This document shows positions 1-6,741 of a stretch of 26,883 nucleotides of DNA, piece after piece. Below the pieces are notes generated by a model. The model saw only the letters and a list, made by a program, of their open reading frames with translations, did no database searches and was not told the DNA's origin. The stretch comes from Modestobacter sp. GTDB lineage: Bacteria; Actinomycetota; Actinomycetes; Mycobacteriales; Geodermatophilaceae. The stretch is taken from contig JAOPUQ010000110.1 of assembly GCA_025963425.1 (NCBI GenBank), forward strand, positions 1-26,883, written 5' to 3'. Position 1 is the stretch's first letter, and the number at the start of each line of letters is the position of its first letter. The translations under genes were made by a program, and so were the position numbers.

Positions 1-2
1 CG

Positions 3-470
3 ATCATCGCCGTCCGGCTCACGGCGTTCGTCGCGGCGGTCTTCCTGCTCCTCCCGCCGCTGATCGCGCTGGCCTTCATCCTGGTGCAGCTCGCCGTCTT
101 CGGCGTCCTGCTGGGCGGGTCGTTCGCGCCCAACCACAAGGGCATGCCGATCGTCCCGAAGAACGCGAAGGTCGACTTCCTGCGCCGCCAGGTGCTCATG
201 TCCCGCAACATCCGGGGCGGGGTGATGACCGACTTCATGATGGGCGGCCTGAACTACCAGATCGAGCACCACCTGTTCCCGAGCATGCCGCGGCCGAACC
301 TGAAGAAGGTCCAGCCGATGGTGCGCGAGCACTGCGCCAAGCACGGGATCACCTACACCGAGACCTCGCTGGTGGGCTCCTACGCGATGGTCGTGCGCTA
401 CCTGAACCGGGTGGGGATCGGCGAGCGCGACCCGTTCACCTGCCCGCTGGTGCAGAGCGTGCGCAACTAG
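3..470 (+). CDS. Fatty acid desaturase, C-terminal part (5' end outside window)
   Basis: The frame is open from the first bases of the window, so this is the 3' end of a longer gene. The visible part begins with a hydrophobic membrane segment rich in Ala, Leu, Val and Phe. It later carries NYQIEHHLFPSMPRPNL, the third histidine box (QxxHH) that helps bind the di-iron centre of membrane acyl-lipid or acyl-CoA desaturases. The tail after the box (about 55 residues) is of usual length, so the C-terminus looks intact. The enzyme would insert a double bond into a membrane-associated fatty acyl chain, using O2 and electrons from a ferredoxin or similar donor. The first two histidine boxes lie upstream of the window, so the regiospecificity and exact substrate cannot be judged. 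A strong hairpin follows the stop codon by 10 bases. Confidence 0.93.
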   Translation: MIAVRLTAFVAAVFLLLPPLIALAFILVQLAVFGVLLGGSFAPNHKGMPIVPKNAKVDFLRRQVLMSRNIRGGVMTDFMMGGLNYQIEHHLFPSMPRPNLKKVQPMVREHCAKHGITYTETSLVGSYAMVVRYLNRVGIGERDPFTCPLVQSVRN

Positions 471-480
471 CACCCGTACG

Positions 481-528
481 ACGACCAGGGGCCGGTTCCT
501 CCTCGCGGAGGGACCGGCCCCTGGTCGT
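481..528 (+). terminator. Strong hairpin after the desaturase gene
   Basis: Positions 481-502 pair with 507-528 as a 22-bp stem with one G-T wobble and a 4-base loop (TCGC). The outer 16 bp are a perfect inverted repeat. It begins 10 bases after the desaturase stop and also lies just past the 3' end of the minus-strand remnant, so it could end transcripts from both sides. There is no real T-tract, as is common in actinobacteria. Confidence 0.8.
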
Positions 529-531
529 TCC

Positions 532-992
532 TCACTTCGGCCGCAGGGCCGTCACACCCCGGATCGGCAGCCGGCCCAGCAGCTGGCCGGTCGCGTCGAG
601 CGCGGTCGCCCCGGGGCCGCGGCCAGGTCCGCGCCGTACCAGCCGGCGAGCAGCACGGCACCGGACGGCACGCGGACGGTGAGGACCACGGCCACCGCGC
701 CGGGCTCCGTGCTGTTGCCGATCGGACCGCCCCACAGCACGCGAACCCCCAGTTGGTCCACCGGCGCCCCGAGCTCCGGCAGCAGCGCGCCGACGGCGCT
801 GTGGACCAGCATCGGGTCCGGCGAGCCGGCCGCGCCGGCGAGGGCACCGGGGAGGTAGCCCTCGTTCACCGCCCAGCCGTCCGACCGGCCACCTTCGCTG
901 CCCAGCGCGTCCAGGACCCGGCCGTCTCGGTCCCCCAGCTCTGGGTCATCGGCAGGCTCGGGTCGACACGGCCGGGCTCGTTGATCGGCCAC
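532..992 (-). pseudogene. Frameshifted remnant of an uncharacterised actinobacterial protein
   Basis: Minus-strand frame from 992 reads protein-like sequence (VNEGYLPGALAGAAG, then GVRVLWGGPIGNSTEPGAVA and VLTVRVPSGAVLLAGWYGAD) until about base 610, where it turns into Arg/Pro-rich text. A sensible ending, ATALDATGQLLGRLPIRGV followed by TALRPK and a stop at 532-534, continues in another frame. One extra C in the C-run at 609-612 would join the two frames exactly after DLAAAPG. The N-terminal 35 residues do not look natural, and no start with a good ribosome site is seen. The style resembles the hypothetical exported proteins that sit beside SigE-type sigma genes in this family, but this is only an impression. 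It could be a decayed gene or a sequencing indel in a live one; the damaged upstream part favours decay. Confidence 0.5.
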
Positions 993-1101
993 AGGTCACC
1001 CGGTGCCGTCCCCGCGGTGCCGTGCCCCCTGAGGCAGCCGGGCCAGTCCGCGGGTGGTGACCAGCACCCGCGGACGAAGGCCGCCGGGGCCTCGCGGTTG
1101 G

Positions 1102-1161
1102 TCAGCCGGCCCCAGTGCCGGCCACGAACGCCTCGAAGGAGCCGCCTCCGGCGCCGCTCAT
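1102..1161 (-). pseudogene. Possible original start of the decayed gene, stopped after 19 codons
   Basis: An ATG at 1161-1159 has a purine-rich ribosome site (GGGGGGACA) just upstream and opens MSGAGGGSFEAFVAG, which looks like a true N-terminus. It then hits a TGA at 1104-1102. In the next frame the sequence continues as HWGRLTNREAPAAFVRG. The SFEAFV start resembles the opening of SigE-type extracytoplasmic sigma factors, but no sigma domains follow. I read this as a second frameshifted fragment, probably part of the same decaying locus as 532-992. Support is weak. Confidence 0.3.
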
Positions 1162-1267
1162 CTGTCCCCCCGCGTCCGATGCACGCACCTAGGACGTCAT
1201 CGGCGGGCTGCGGCGGGTGACTCCGTCGTCCGAACGTGATGAGGACGCACTGGTCGTGCGCTGGTGG

Positions 1268-1798
1268 CTACTGGACCCGGCGGACGGCGCGGTGCCGGTC
1301 GATCCGGCCGGTGTAGCTGGCGGCGTTGGCCCGGATCGCTGCGACGTCGTCCTCGGTCGTCTGCCGCCGCACCTTGGCCGGGACCCCGGCGACCAGGGAG
1401 TTGGGCGGGATCTCCGCACCCTGCATGACGACGGCGCCGGCGGCGATGATCGAGCCCGAGCCGATGTGCGCGCCGTTGAGCACGGTGCTGCCCATGCCGA
1501 CCAGGACGTCGTCGTCCACCCGGGCACCGTGCAGCACCACGTTGTGGCCGACGGTCACGCCACGGCCGAGCACCAGCGGGTACCCCGGGTCGCTGTGCAG
1601 CGTGGAGCCGTCCTGCACGTTGGAGTCCGCGCCGATCTCGATCACCTCGGAGTCCGCGCGCAGGATGGCGCCGTACCAGACACTCACGCGTGGCCCCAGG
1701 GTCACCTTGCCGACGACGACCGCCGTGGGCGCGACGAACGCCTCCGGGTCGATCTCCGGTACGCCGAAGTCGAGCTCGCCGATGTAGCTGTCAGCCAC
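1268..1798 (-). CDS. Gamma-carbonic anhydrase family protein (CamH-like hexapeptide repeat)
   Basis: This 176-residue protein is a left-handed beta helix built from hexapeptide repeats (about residues 20-145) followed by a short C-terminal helix. The residues expected for a gamma-class carbonic anhydrase are present: Zn ligands H68, H85 and H90 (in TLHSD and GHNVVLHG), R47 and D49 (ILRAD), and Q62 (NVQDGS). It lacks the N-terminal acidic loop of the archaeal Cam type, so it belongs to the short CamH-like group, whose members are trimeric and only sometimes shown to hydrate CO2. Start is GTG at 1798 with GGAGGA 8 bases upstream. It lies 60 bases downstream of nnrD in the same direction and is probably the last gene of the group. 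The C-terminal Arg-rich end is unremarkable. Confidence 0.9.
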   Translation of the reverse strand: MADSYIGELDFGVPEIDPEAFVAPTAVVVGKVTLGPRVSVWYGAILRADSEVIEIGADSNVQDGSTLHSDPGYPLVLGRGVTVGHNVVLHGARVDDDVLVGMGSTVLNGAHIGSGSIIAAGAVVMQGAEIPPNSLVAGVPAKVRRQTTEDDVAAIRANAASYTGRIDRHRAVRRVQ

Positions 1799-1858
1799 GG
1801 ATGCTCCTCCTGTTCCTGAAGCGCCCGGCAGGTCCGGCAGCGCTGGCCCTGCATGGTG

Positions 1859-2749
1859 CTAGAGGTCGACCTCGGCCAGCACCCGGGGGATCTCCGGCGG
1901 CAGCTCCCGGGCCAGGAACCCCAGCCGGCCGACCCGGGCGGCCAGCCGCTCCCCGGCCCGACCGTGCAGGTGCGCCGCCCAGACCGCGGCCTGTGCCGGC
2001 TCGGCACCGCGGGCCAGCAGGCCGGCCACCACCCCGGCCCGGACGTCACCGGAGCCGGACACACCCAGCCCCGCGCCGCCGCTCTGGTCCTCCCACAGCC
2101 GGCCGTCCGGGGCGGCGATCCAGCTGGTCGCCCCGCCCAGGCCGACCACGGCCTGCGCCTGCTCGGCCAGCCGGAGGGCGGCACCGGCCGGGTCGGCCTC
2201 GATCTCGTCCGGTTCCACGTGCAACGAGATGGCCAGCTCGCTGGGGTTGGGCGTCAGCACCGCCCGGCCGGTGAGCTGGTGCAGGCAGGTGGGGTCCGCC
2301 GTCACCGCGGCCAGCCCCAGCGCATCCAGCGCCACCGGCCCGTCGAAGCCGGGCAGCAGCGCCTCGACCAGGTGCCGGGTCTGCTCCTTGTCGGTCATGC
2401 CGGGCCCGATGAGCATCGCCGAGGCCCGCTCCACCAGGTCGGCCAGCTGCTCGGCGGCGCTCGCCGCGATCGCGCCGTCCTCGGTCTCGTGCAACCCGCG
2501 CACCAGCGCCTCGGGCAGCGCCTGGGCGGCGAAGCCGGCGACGCTGCGCGGGACGGCGACCTGCAGCTTGCCCGCCCCGGAGCGCAGCGTCGCCTCCGCG
2601 GCCAGCAGCACCGCACCGAGGGTCTCGGTGCTGCCACCGACGACGAGGATCGACCCGCGGGCCTCCTTGCCGCCGGTGGGCTCGGGCAGCCGCCAGTTCC
2701 GCAGCACCTGCGGGGTGATCAGCGTGGCGTCAGGCAGGGGACGGGACAT
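1859..2749 (-). CDS. nnrD: ADP-dependent (S)-NAD(P)H-hydrate dehydratase
   Basis: This 296-residue protein is a YjeF C-terminal-type enzyme with the ribokinase-like fold. It repairs NADHX and NADPHX, hydrated forms of the cofactors, by dehydrating them at the expense of ADP. Seen in sequence: the early Gly-rich strand ILVVGGS (about 34-40), the RSGAGKLQVA segment (56-65), LTPNPSE (165-171; TPHPGE is usual) and the nucleotide-site GSGD (232-235; GTGD is usual). The NnrE epimerase domain that is fused at the N-terminus in many bacteria is absent, so epimerisation would be done by another protein. The ATG lies inside the end of the upstream phosphatase gene (20-base overlap), which points to translational coupling. 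Substrate assignment rests on family membership. Confidence 0.88.
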   Translation of the reverse strand: MSRPLPDATLITPQVLRNWRLPEPTGGKEARGSILVVGGSTETLGAVLLAAEATLRSGAGKLQVAVPRSVAGFAAQALPEALVRGLHETEDGAIAASAAEQLADLVERASAMLIGPGMTDKEQTRHLVEALLPGFDGPVALDALGLAAVTADPTCLHQLTGRAVLTPNPSELAISLHVEPDEIEADPAGAALRLAEQAQAVVGLGGATSWIAAPDGRLWEDQSGGAGLGVSGSGDVRAGVVAGLLARGAEPAQAAVWAAHLHGRAGERLAARVGRLGFLARELPPEIPRVLAEVDL

Positions 2750-3476
2750 CGTTCTCCTCGGTCACGGGGGCGTGCTCGGCGGATCCGAGGTGCGCCACCC
2801 CGTTGAAGTCGGTGAGCTGCCAGAGGCCGTCGTCCCCGCGCTCGTAGCGGGTGAGCGATGTGTTGGCGACCTGCTCGGTGCGGTCGATCTCCAGCAACTG
2901 GGACTCGGCCAGCTCCTCGACGACGTACCGGAAGACCATGATCACCGCCTGGTGGGAGACGCACACCAGCCGCTCGCCGTCGTGGCGCAGCGCCTCGGTG
3001 GCCAGCAGGCTGCGCACCCGCAGGGCGACGTCGGCCCAGCTCTCCCCGCCCGGAGGCCGGTAGTAGAACTTGCCGAGCAGGTCGCGGCGACGGGCCTCGT
3101 CGGGGTACTCGCCGCGGATGCCCTCCCGGGTCATCCCGTCGAAGGCGCCGAAGTCACGCTCCCGCAGCCGCTCGTCGTAGCGGATGGTCAGGTCCAGCCC
3201 GCTGGCCGCCACGACCCGTTCGGCGGTGACCGCGGCGCGGGCGAACGGGGAGCTGAGCACCGTCGTCGGCTGCTGGGCGGCGGGCAGGGCGGCCAGCCAC
3301 CGGCCCAGCGCGTCGGCCTGTTCCTCCCCCGTCGCCGAGAGCGGGACGTCGGGGTCGCGGACGTCGAGCTCCAGCCGCGCGGCGCCGCTGGCATGCGCCC
3401 GGGCGTCCGCCAGGTTGCCCTGGCTCTCCCCGTGGCGCACCAGCCACAGCGCACTGGGCCCCGGCACCTGCGCCAT
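2730..3476 (-). CDS. Histidine phosphatase family protein (phosphoglycerate-mutase-like)
   Basis: This 248-residue protein belongs to the branch-1 histidine phosphatase superfamily. The catalytic RHG motif is at residues 14-16 (LVRHGES), with the phospho-accepting H15. A second block, TVLSSPFARAAVTAE, carries the conserved Arg, the acid residue is in RERDFGAFDG, and the second catalytic His is in VSHQAVIMVF. An insert of about 25 residues after the RHG motif (ADARAHASGAARLELDVRD) is longer than in classic phosphoglycerate mutases. The substrate is unknown; sugar phosphates, nucleotides or phosphoproteins are all possible. It is the first gene of a three-gene minus-strand group with nnrD and the gamma-carbonic anhydrase. 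The 5' end faces a divergent YdeI-like gene. Confidence 0.9.
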   Translation of the reverse strand: MAQVPGPSALWLVRHGESQGNLADARAHASGAARLELDVRDPDVPLSATGEEQADALGRWLAALPAAQQPTTVLSSPFARAAVTAERVVAASGLDLTIRYDERLRERDFGAFDGMTREGIRGEYPDEARRRDLLGKFYYRPPGGESWADVALRVRSLLATEALRHDGERLVCVSHQAVIMVFRYVVEELAESQLLEIDRTEQVANTSLTRYERGDDGLWQLTDFNGVAHLGSAEHAPVTEENDVPSPA

Positions 3477-3589
3477 CGCACTCCCCGTCCGCTCGGTGGA
3501 CGACGCTGCGGGCGCCGCCCGGTCTGCCGTAGCCGATCATGCCGACGGCGAAACGGCGCAACGGGGTGGACGCCGTCCCCGCTGCTCGC

Positions 3590-3595
3590 CACGAT
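3590..3595 (+). promoter_or_regulatory. Candidate -10 box of a leaderless YdeI-like gene
   Basis: CACGAT lies exactly 6 bases before the GTG at 3602, the spacing expected when transcription starts on the first base of the start codon. TGGACG sits 17 bases further upstream as a weak -35. No Shine-Dalgarno sequence precedes the GTG, which agrees with a leaderless transcript. Confidence 0.35.
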
Positions 3596-3601
3596 GACGG
3601 C

Positions 3602-4180
3602 GTGGCGACGCCCGAGGACCTCCCGGTGCATGCTTTCGCCTCGGCCGCCGAGTTCGAGACGTGGCTGGCCGCCGAGCACGAGCGCGCGCCGGGCCTGTAC
3701 CTGCAGATCGCCAAGAAGTCCGCCGGCATGGCCTCGATCACCGCGGCCGAGGCGGTCGAGGTGGCGCTGTGCTTCGGCTGGATCGACGGCCGGGCCAACC
3801 GGGTGGACGACGACTGGTTCACGGTGCGCTACACGCCGCGGCGGGCGAGGAGCGTGTGGTCGGCGAAGAACGTGGCCACCGTCGCCCGGCTGGTCGCCGG
3901 GGGCCGGATGCGCCCGGCCGGGCTGGCCGCGGTGGAGGCCGCGCAGGCCGACGGCCGCTGGGACCGGGCCTACGCCGGCCCAGCGACCATCACCGTCCCC
4001 GACGACCTGGCCGTGGCGCTGGCAGCCGACCCTGCGGCCGAGGGATTCTTCGCCGGGCTGGACAAGACCAACCGCTACGCGGTGCTGTGGCGGGTGCACA
4101 CGGCGACCACGCCACAGACCCGGGAGAAGCGGATCGCCGCCTGCGTGCAGATGCTCGCCGAGGGCCGCCGCTTCCACTGA
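3602..4180 (+). CDS. YdeI/OmpD-associated family protein
   Basis: The 192-residue product matches the YdeI family layout. An N-terminal stretch (FASAAEFETWLAAEH) is followed by the conserved core PGLYLQIAKK, then EAVEVALCFGWIDGR and WFTVRYTPRRARSVWSAKN, a middle region with GRMRPAGLAAVE, and a C-terminal helical part ending in REKRIAACVQMLAEGRRFH. Family members are cytoplasmic proteins whose best-known member has been linked to tolerance of antimicrobial peptides and to porin phenotypes; the biochemical role is unknown. I chose the GTG at 3602 because the family alignment begins soon after it and a -10-like box precedes it by 6 bases. An in-frame ATG at 3539 would add 21 residues of poor quality. 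It is divergent from the phosphatase gene. Confidence 0.87.
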   Translation: MATPEDLPVHAFASAAEFETWLAAEHERAPGLYLQIAKKSAGMASITAAEAVEVALCFGWIDGRANRVDDDWFTVRYTPRRARSVWSAKNVATVARLVAGGRMRPAGLAAVEAAQADGRWDRAYAGPATITVPDDLAVALAADPAAEGFFAGLDKTNRYAVLWRVHTATTPQTREKRIAACVQMLAEGRRFH

Positions 4181-4217
4181 GCCGCGGGAGCTGCGCGGGC
4201 CTCCCCCCGGGATCAGG

Positions 4218-4231
4218 TGACCCCGGGGTCA
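4218..4231. repeat. Perfect 14-bp palindrome between convergent genes
   Basis: TGACCCCGGGGTCA is identical to its reverse complement. It lies in the 97-base gap between the ends of the YdeI-like gene and the NlpC/P60 gene. It has no loop, so it is more like a protein-binding site or part of a GC-rich transcription end than a classic terminator. Function unknown. Confidence 0.4.
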
Positions 4232-4277
4232 GAGAGAGGCCAGCGGGAGGCGGAGGAGGCGGGTGGAGCGGGGCGTT

Positions 4278-5282
4278 TCAGCCGGTGACGCGGCGGGCGC
4301 CGACGTAGCCGCCCTTGTCCACGCTGGTCACCGCGACCGGGCGGCCGGGCACGCTGGCGTGCACCATCTGGCCGTTGCCGATGTAGATGCCCACATGGCT
4401 GACCGGCGTGTAGAAGAAGACCAGGTCACCGGGCTGCAGGTCGGCCCGGGCGACCGCGGTGCCCATGGTCGACTGGGCGCGGCTGGAGTGCGGCAGCGTG
4501 ACGCCGGCAGCGGCGTAGGCGTACATCGTCAGCCCGGAGCAGTCGAAGGCGTCGGGCCCGGAAGCGCCGGCCACGTACCGGTCCCCCAACTGGGCCAGTG
4601 CGGTCCGGACGGCCTCGCCCGCGGCCGCGGTGGGCGCCGGCGCCGGGTCGGCCGTGGTCAGCTGCGGGCCGGCCACGACGTTCTGCACCCGTACCTGGTC
4701 GGCGGCGGAGAGGCGGGCGAGGTCGGCCTCGTAGCCGGCCATCTCCCTCTCCAGGGTCTTCTGCTGGGCCTCGAGGTCGGCGACCGACGCCTCGGCCTGC
4801 GCCTGGGCAGCCGCCGCCGTGGCCTGGGCCTGCCGGGCGGCGTCGCGGGCGGCGGCGACCTGGGCGACGATGCCGTCGGCGTGGGCGGCGAGCTGGTCCA
4901 GCGTGCTCATCGTGTCGACGAGGTCGTCGGCCGAGCCGCTGGTGAGGAAGGCCGCGATGCGGGCGCGGGTCGAGCCGGTGTAGCCGGACAGGGCGAGGGC
5001 GCGCAGCTGCGGGGCGAGTGCATCGACCGCGATCTGCGCCTCGGCGGCGTCCGCACCGGCGGCGTCCGCGGCAGCCTGCTGCTCCGCGGCGGCCTCGGTG
5101 CCCTGGTTGACCTGCTCGGCGAGGACCTGCAGCTGCTCGCCGGCCTTGGTGACGGCCTGCCGGGCAGCGTCGGTGGTGGTCGGTGCGGCGGATCCGGTTG
5201 CCGGCGCGAGGACGACGAGGACTCCGGCGGTCAGCGCGAGCGCAGCGCCGCGGCTCCAGCCGCGGACGGTCGAACGGTTCAC
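4278..5282 (-). CDS. Secreted NlpC/P60 (C40) peptidoglycan endopeptidase with N-terminal coiled coil
   Basis: This 334-residue protein starts with a Sec signal peptide (basic NRSTVRGWSR, a hydrophobic core at about 13-27, likely cleavage near SAA-P at 33). Residues 36-200 are Ala/Gln-rich helices typical of a coiled coil. A Pro/Ala linker (209-222) leads to the catalytic NlpC/P60 domain (224-334). The catalytic residues are visible: C248 in FDCSGLT, H296 in SHVGIYIG and the third polar residue H308 in MVHAS. Such enzymes cut the D-Glu to meso-DAP bond of peptidoglycan stems in wall remodelling and cell separation (RipA-like layout), with the coiled coil thought to control activity. GTG start with GGAGG upstream. 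No c-di-AMP riboswitch, often seen before this family, was recognised in the 114-base leader. Confidence 0.95.
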   Translation of the reverse strand: MNRSTVRGWSRGAALALTAGVLVVLAPATGSAAPTTTDAARQAVTKAGEQLQVLAEQVNQGTEAAAEQQAAADAAGADAAEAQIAVDALAPQLRALALSGYTGSTRARIAAFLTSGSADDLVDTMSTLDQLAAHADGIVAQVAAARDAARQAQATAAAAQAQAEASVADLEAQQKTLEREMAGYEADLARLSAADQVRVQNVVAGPQLTTADPAPAPTAAAGEAVRTALAQLGDRYVAGASGPDAFDCSGLTMYAYAAAGVTLPHSSRAQSTMGTAVARADLQPGDLVFFYTPVSHVGIYIGNGQMVHASVPGRPVAVTSVDKGGYVGARRVTG

Positions 5283-5396
5283 CGGGCCTCCGTGGGCGCA
5301 CGCTGCGCCCGGGGAAGGGGCGTCAAGGAGCGAGCGCGTCAGAGCGGAACGTAAGGGCGCGCGGTGTCGTCGGCCGACCGGCGCGCGAGGGGACGG

Positions 5397-5930
5397 TCAA
5401 TCCCAGAGCCCGCGCGTCACACCGGTCCCGGAGGCCTCAGGAGTCACACGCGCAGCGCCGTCGCCGCGCACAATGCGCGGTCCGCGGACCGGCGCCACGA
5501 GACGGTCGGCGACCAGTCCGGTCGCGAACGAGTAGACCGCCTTGTGCAGGACGTCGACCACCTGGTCCTGGCGCGACCACGTCCACGGCGGTGCGCCCAC
5601 ACCGGTGGCGTTCTCCAGGGTCTGGTCGGTGGCCAGCCGGACGGCGACGTGCCAGGCCGAGGCACGCCAGCCGCGCAGCCCGGCCGCGGCCCAGACGCCG
5701 CGCAGCGCACCGAGGGCCGCGCCGGTGCCCCCGTGCATGAGGTGGTTGCGCACCGGCGGGCGCGCCGACCCGGGCAGGCGCCGTCCGGTGGTGAGGGCGG
5801 TGAGCGTGCGCGCGGGGACATAGGAGTCCGGCCGGTGCGTGATGCGCTGTTCCAGCTTCTCGCCGGCCGTCATGACGGCGACCCCGGCCAGTCCGGCCGC
5901 GGCGCCGCGCAGTGCTGCGCGTCCCCACAT
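5397..5930 (-). CDS. Uncharacterised small membrane-associated protein
   Basis: The 177-residue product opens with a hydrophobic Gly/Ala-rich helix (RGAAAGLAGVAVMTAGEKLE), then a polar loop (HRPDSYVPARTLTAL). A second helix rich in Gly/Ala runs over HGGTGAALGALRGVWAAAGL, and a third hydrophobic stretch lies near VVDVLHKAVYSFATGLVAD. The pattern of a helix followed by a conserved E and a Pro-rich loop recalls YagU/DUF1440-like membrane proteins, but I cannot assign a family firmly. The C-terminal 30 residues are polar and look disordered. It lies on the same strand as, and upstream of, the NlpC/P60 gene (114 bases away), so co-transcription is possible but not certain. No catalytic motif is seen. 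Confidence 0.75.
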   Translation of the reverse strand: MWGRAALRGAAAGLAGVAVMTAGEKLEQRITHRPDSYVPARTLTALTTGRRLPGSARPPVRNHLMHGGTGAALGALRGVWAAAGLRGWRASAWHVAVRLATDQTLENATGVGAPPWTWSRQDQVVDVLHKAVYSFATGLVADRLVAPVRGPRIVRGDGAARVTPEASGTGVTRGLWD

Positions 5931-5997
5931 GCGCGGGGGCTACCCACCGCGCCGCCCCCGGCAACCGGCGGCCCAACGGCCCGGCCGGGGCAGCCGG

Positions 5998-6303
5998 TCA
6001 GCCCGCGGCGGGCTCCGAGGACTCGAGCGAGTCGAGGATGGCCACGTCGCGCAGGATGGCGGCCAGCTCGACGGCGGTCCAGGGCTCGCAGCAGTTGCAG
6101 GCGCCGTCCTCGGTGAAGCTCTTCAGGCCCAGGCTGCCGCCGGCCTGGTCCTCGGCGAGGGCGAGCTGACCGTCGTACGGGTTGCGGTGGCAGCGGCACG
6201 CCGGAGCGCACATGCCCACCCCCCACCCGGAGACGATCACCGACGGGCCGTTCTCGTGGACCTTGCCCACCTGGAAGATCGAGGGCTTCTGCTGGTAGGT
6301 CAT
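5998..6303 (-). CDS. Small cysteine-rich protein, probable metal binder, unknown function
   Basis: I set the start at the ATG at 6303, preceded by a GGGGAG ribosome site; the frame stays open upstream but the sequence there is Arg/Pro-rich and not convincing. The resulting 101-residue protein is polar, without a signal peptide or membrane segment. It has two cysteine clusters: CAPACRCH (C32, C36, C38, H39) and CNCC (C69, C71, C72), separated by about 30 residues, followed by a predicted helix (TAVELAAILRDVAILDSLE). Seven Cys/His residues arranged like this suggest zinc or iron-sulfur binding, or a redox role; none is proven by sequence alone. I do not recognise the family. It is divergent from the DoxX gene across a 438-base gap that carries an inverted repeat and a consensus -35. 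Confidence 0.7.
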   Translation of the reverse strand: MTYQQKPSIFQVGKVHENGPSVIVSGWGVGMCAPACRCHRNPYDGQLALAEDQAGGSLGLKSFTEDGACNCCEPWTAVELAAILRDVAILDSLESSEPAAG

Positions 6304-6741
6304 CTGGTGCTCCCCTCGCCGTCCTGCCACGGAGGCAGGGGGTCGTCGTCGGCTCGGGAGCAGTAGAGCGGAAGCGCGTTTCATGCCCGTGTCAGCGCGA
6401 AATGACACGCGGGATTGTCAACTTCTTCGTCTCGCCCGCCCCACAGGCCACTCCTGACGGGCAAGATCCACCGACAGCGGACCCTAGACGGCCATAGAGC
6501 GCCAGGTGCGCGCGGCGGCGCCGTCCCAGCTGTGCCGGTCGCGGTGGTGACGCCGCGGAACGAGGTGCCGTTACGACGAGCGCCGTCCCTGGGCGTCCGG
6601 CCAACGCGACGTGCCGGAACCCGCACGGCGAGGACACTCCAGCGGAGAACCACCGGAGGCTGAGACGTCGGCCGTCGACCGGTGGTCGGTCGGCCGCTCG
6701 CTCGAGTCGCGACGGGTGGCGGCCACGAGGAGGCGATTCTC
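6304..6741. other. 438-base gap between divergent genes
   Basis: The stretch between the cysteine-rich gene (minus) and the DoxX gene (plus) holds no convincing gene. The open frames in it read as Arg/Pro-rich text without family features. Near its left end are an inverted repeat (6388-6394 with 6403-6409) and a perfect minus-strand TTGACA (6421-6416). The right end holds the DoxX ribosome site GAGGAG. The middle, about 6430-6720, shows lower codon order than its neighbours, and I see nothing specific in it. Confidence 0.6.
6388..6421 (-). promoter_or_regulatory. Inverted repeat beside a consensus -35 hexamer, upstream of the cysteine-rich gene
   Basis: CGTGTCA (6388-6394) and TGACACG (6403-6409) form a 7-bp inverted repeat with an 8-base spacer. 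Reading toward the cysteine-rich gene, a perfect TTGACA lies at 6421-6416. The repeat occupies the place where the -10 box would be, and no good -10 is visible there. This layout fits a promoter with an operator over its core, but it is only a prediction. Confidence 0.4.

Noticed and set aside
2229..4220. Long plus-strand open frame of 663 codons
   Set aside because: It runs antisense through nnrD and the histidine phosphatase and in the wrong frame through the YdeI-like gene. Its product is low-order Arg/Pro/Ser text with no family motif, and the genes it crosses are clearly real.
5283..5396. Possible c-di-AMP (ydaO-type) riboswitch before the NlpC/P60 gene
   Set aside because: This class is often found before wall hydrolase genes, but the leader is short and lacks the conserved sequence blocks. 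Only a small GGGCGCA/TGCGCCC hairpin is present.
6415..6663. 82-codon plus-strand frame in the gap before DoxX
   Set aside because: Arg/Pro/Thr-rich product, no ribosome site, and no coding-type third-position pattern.
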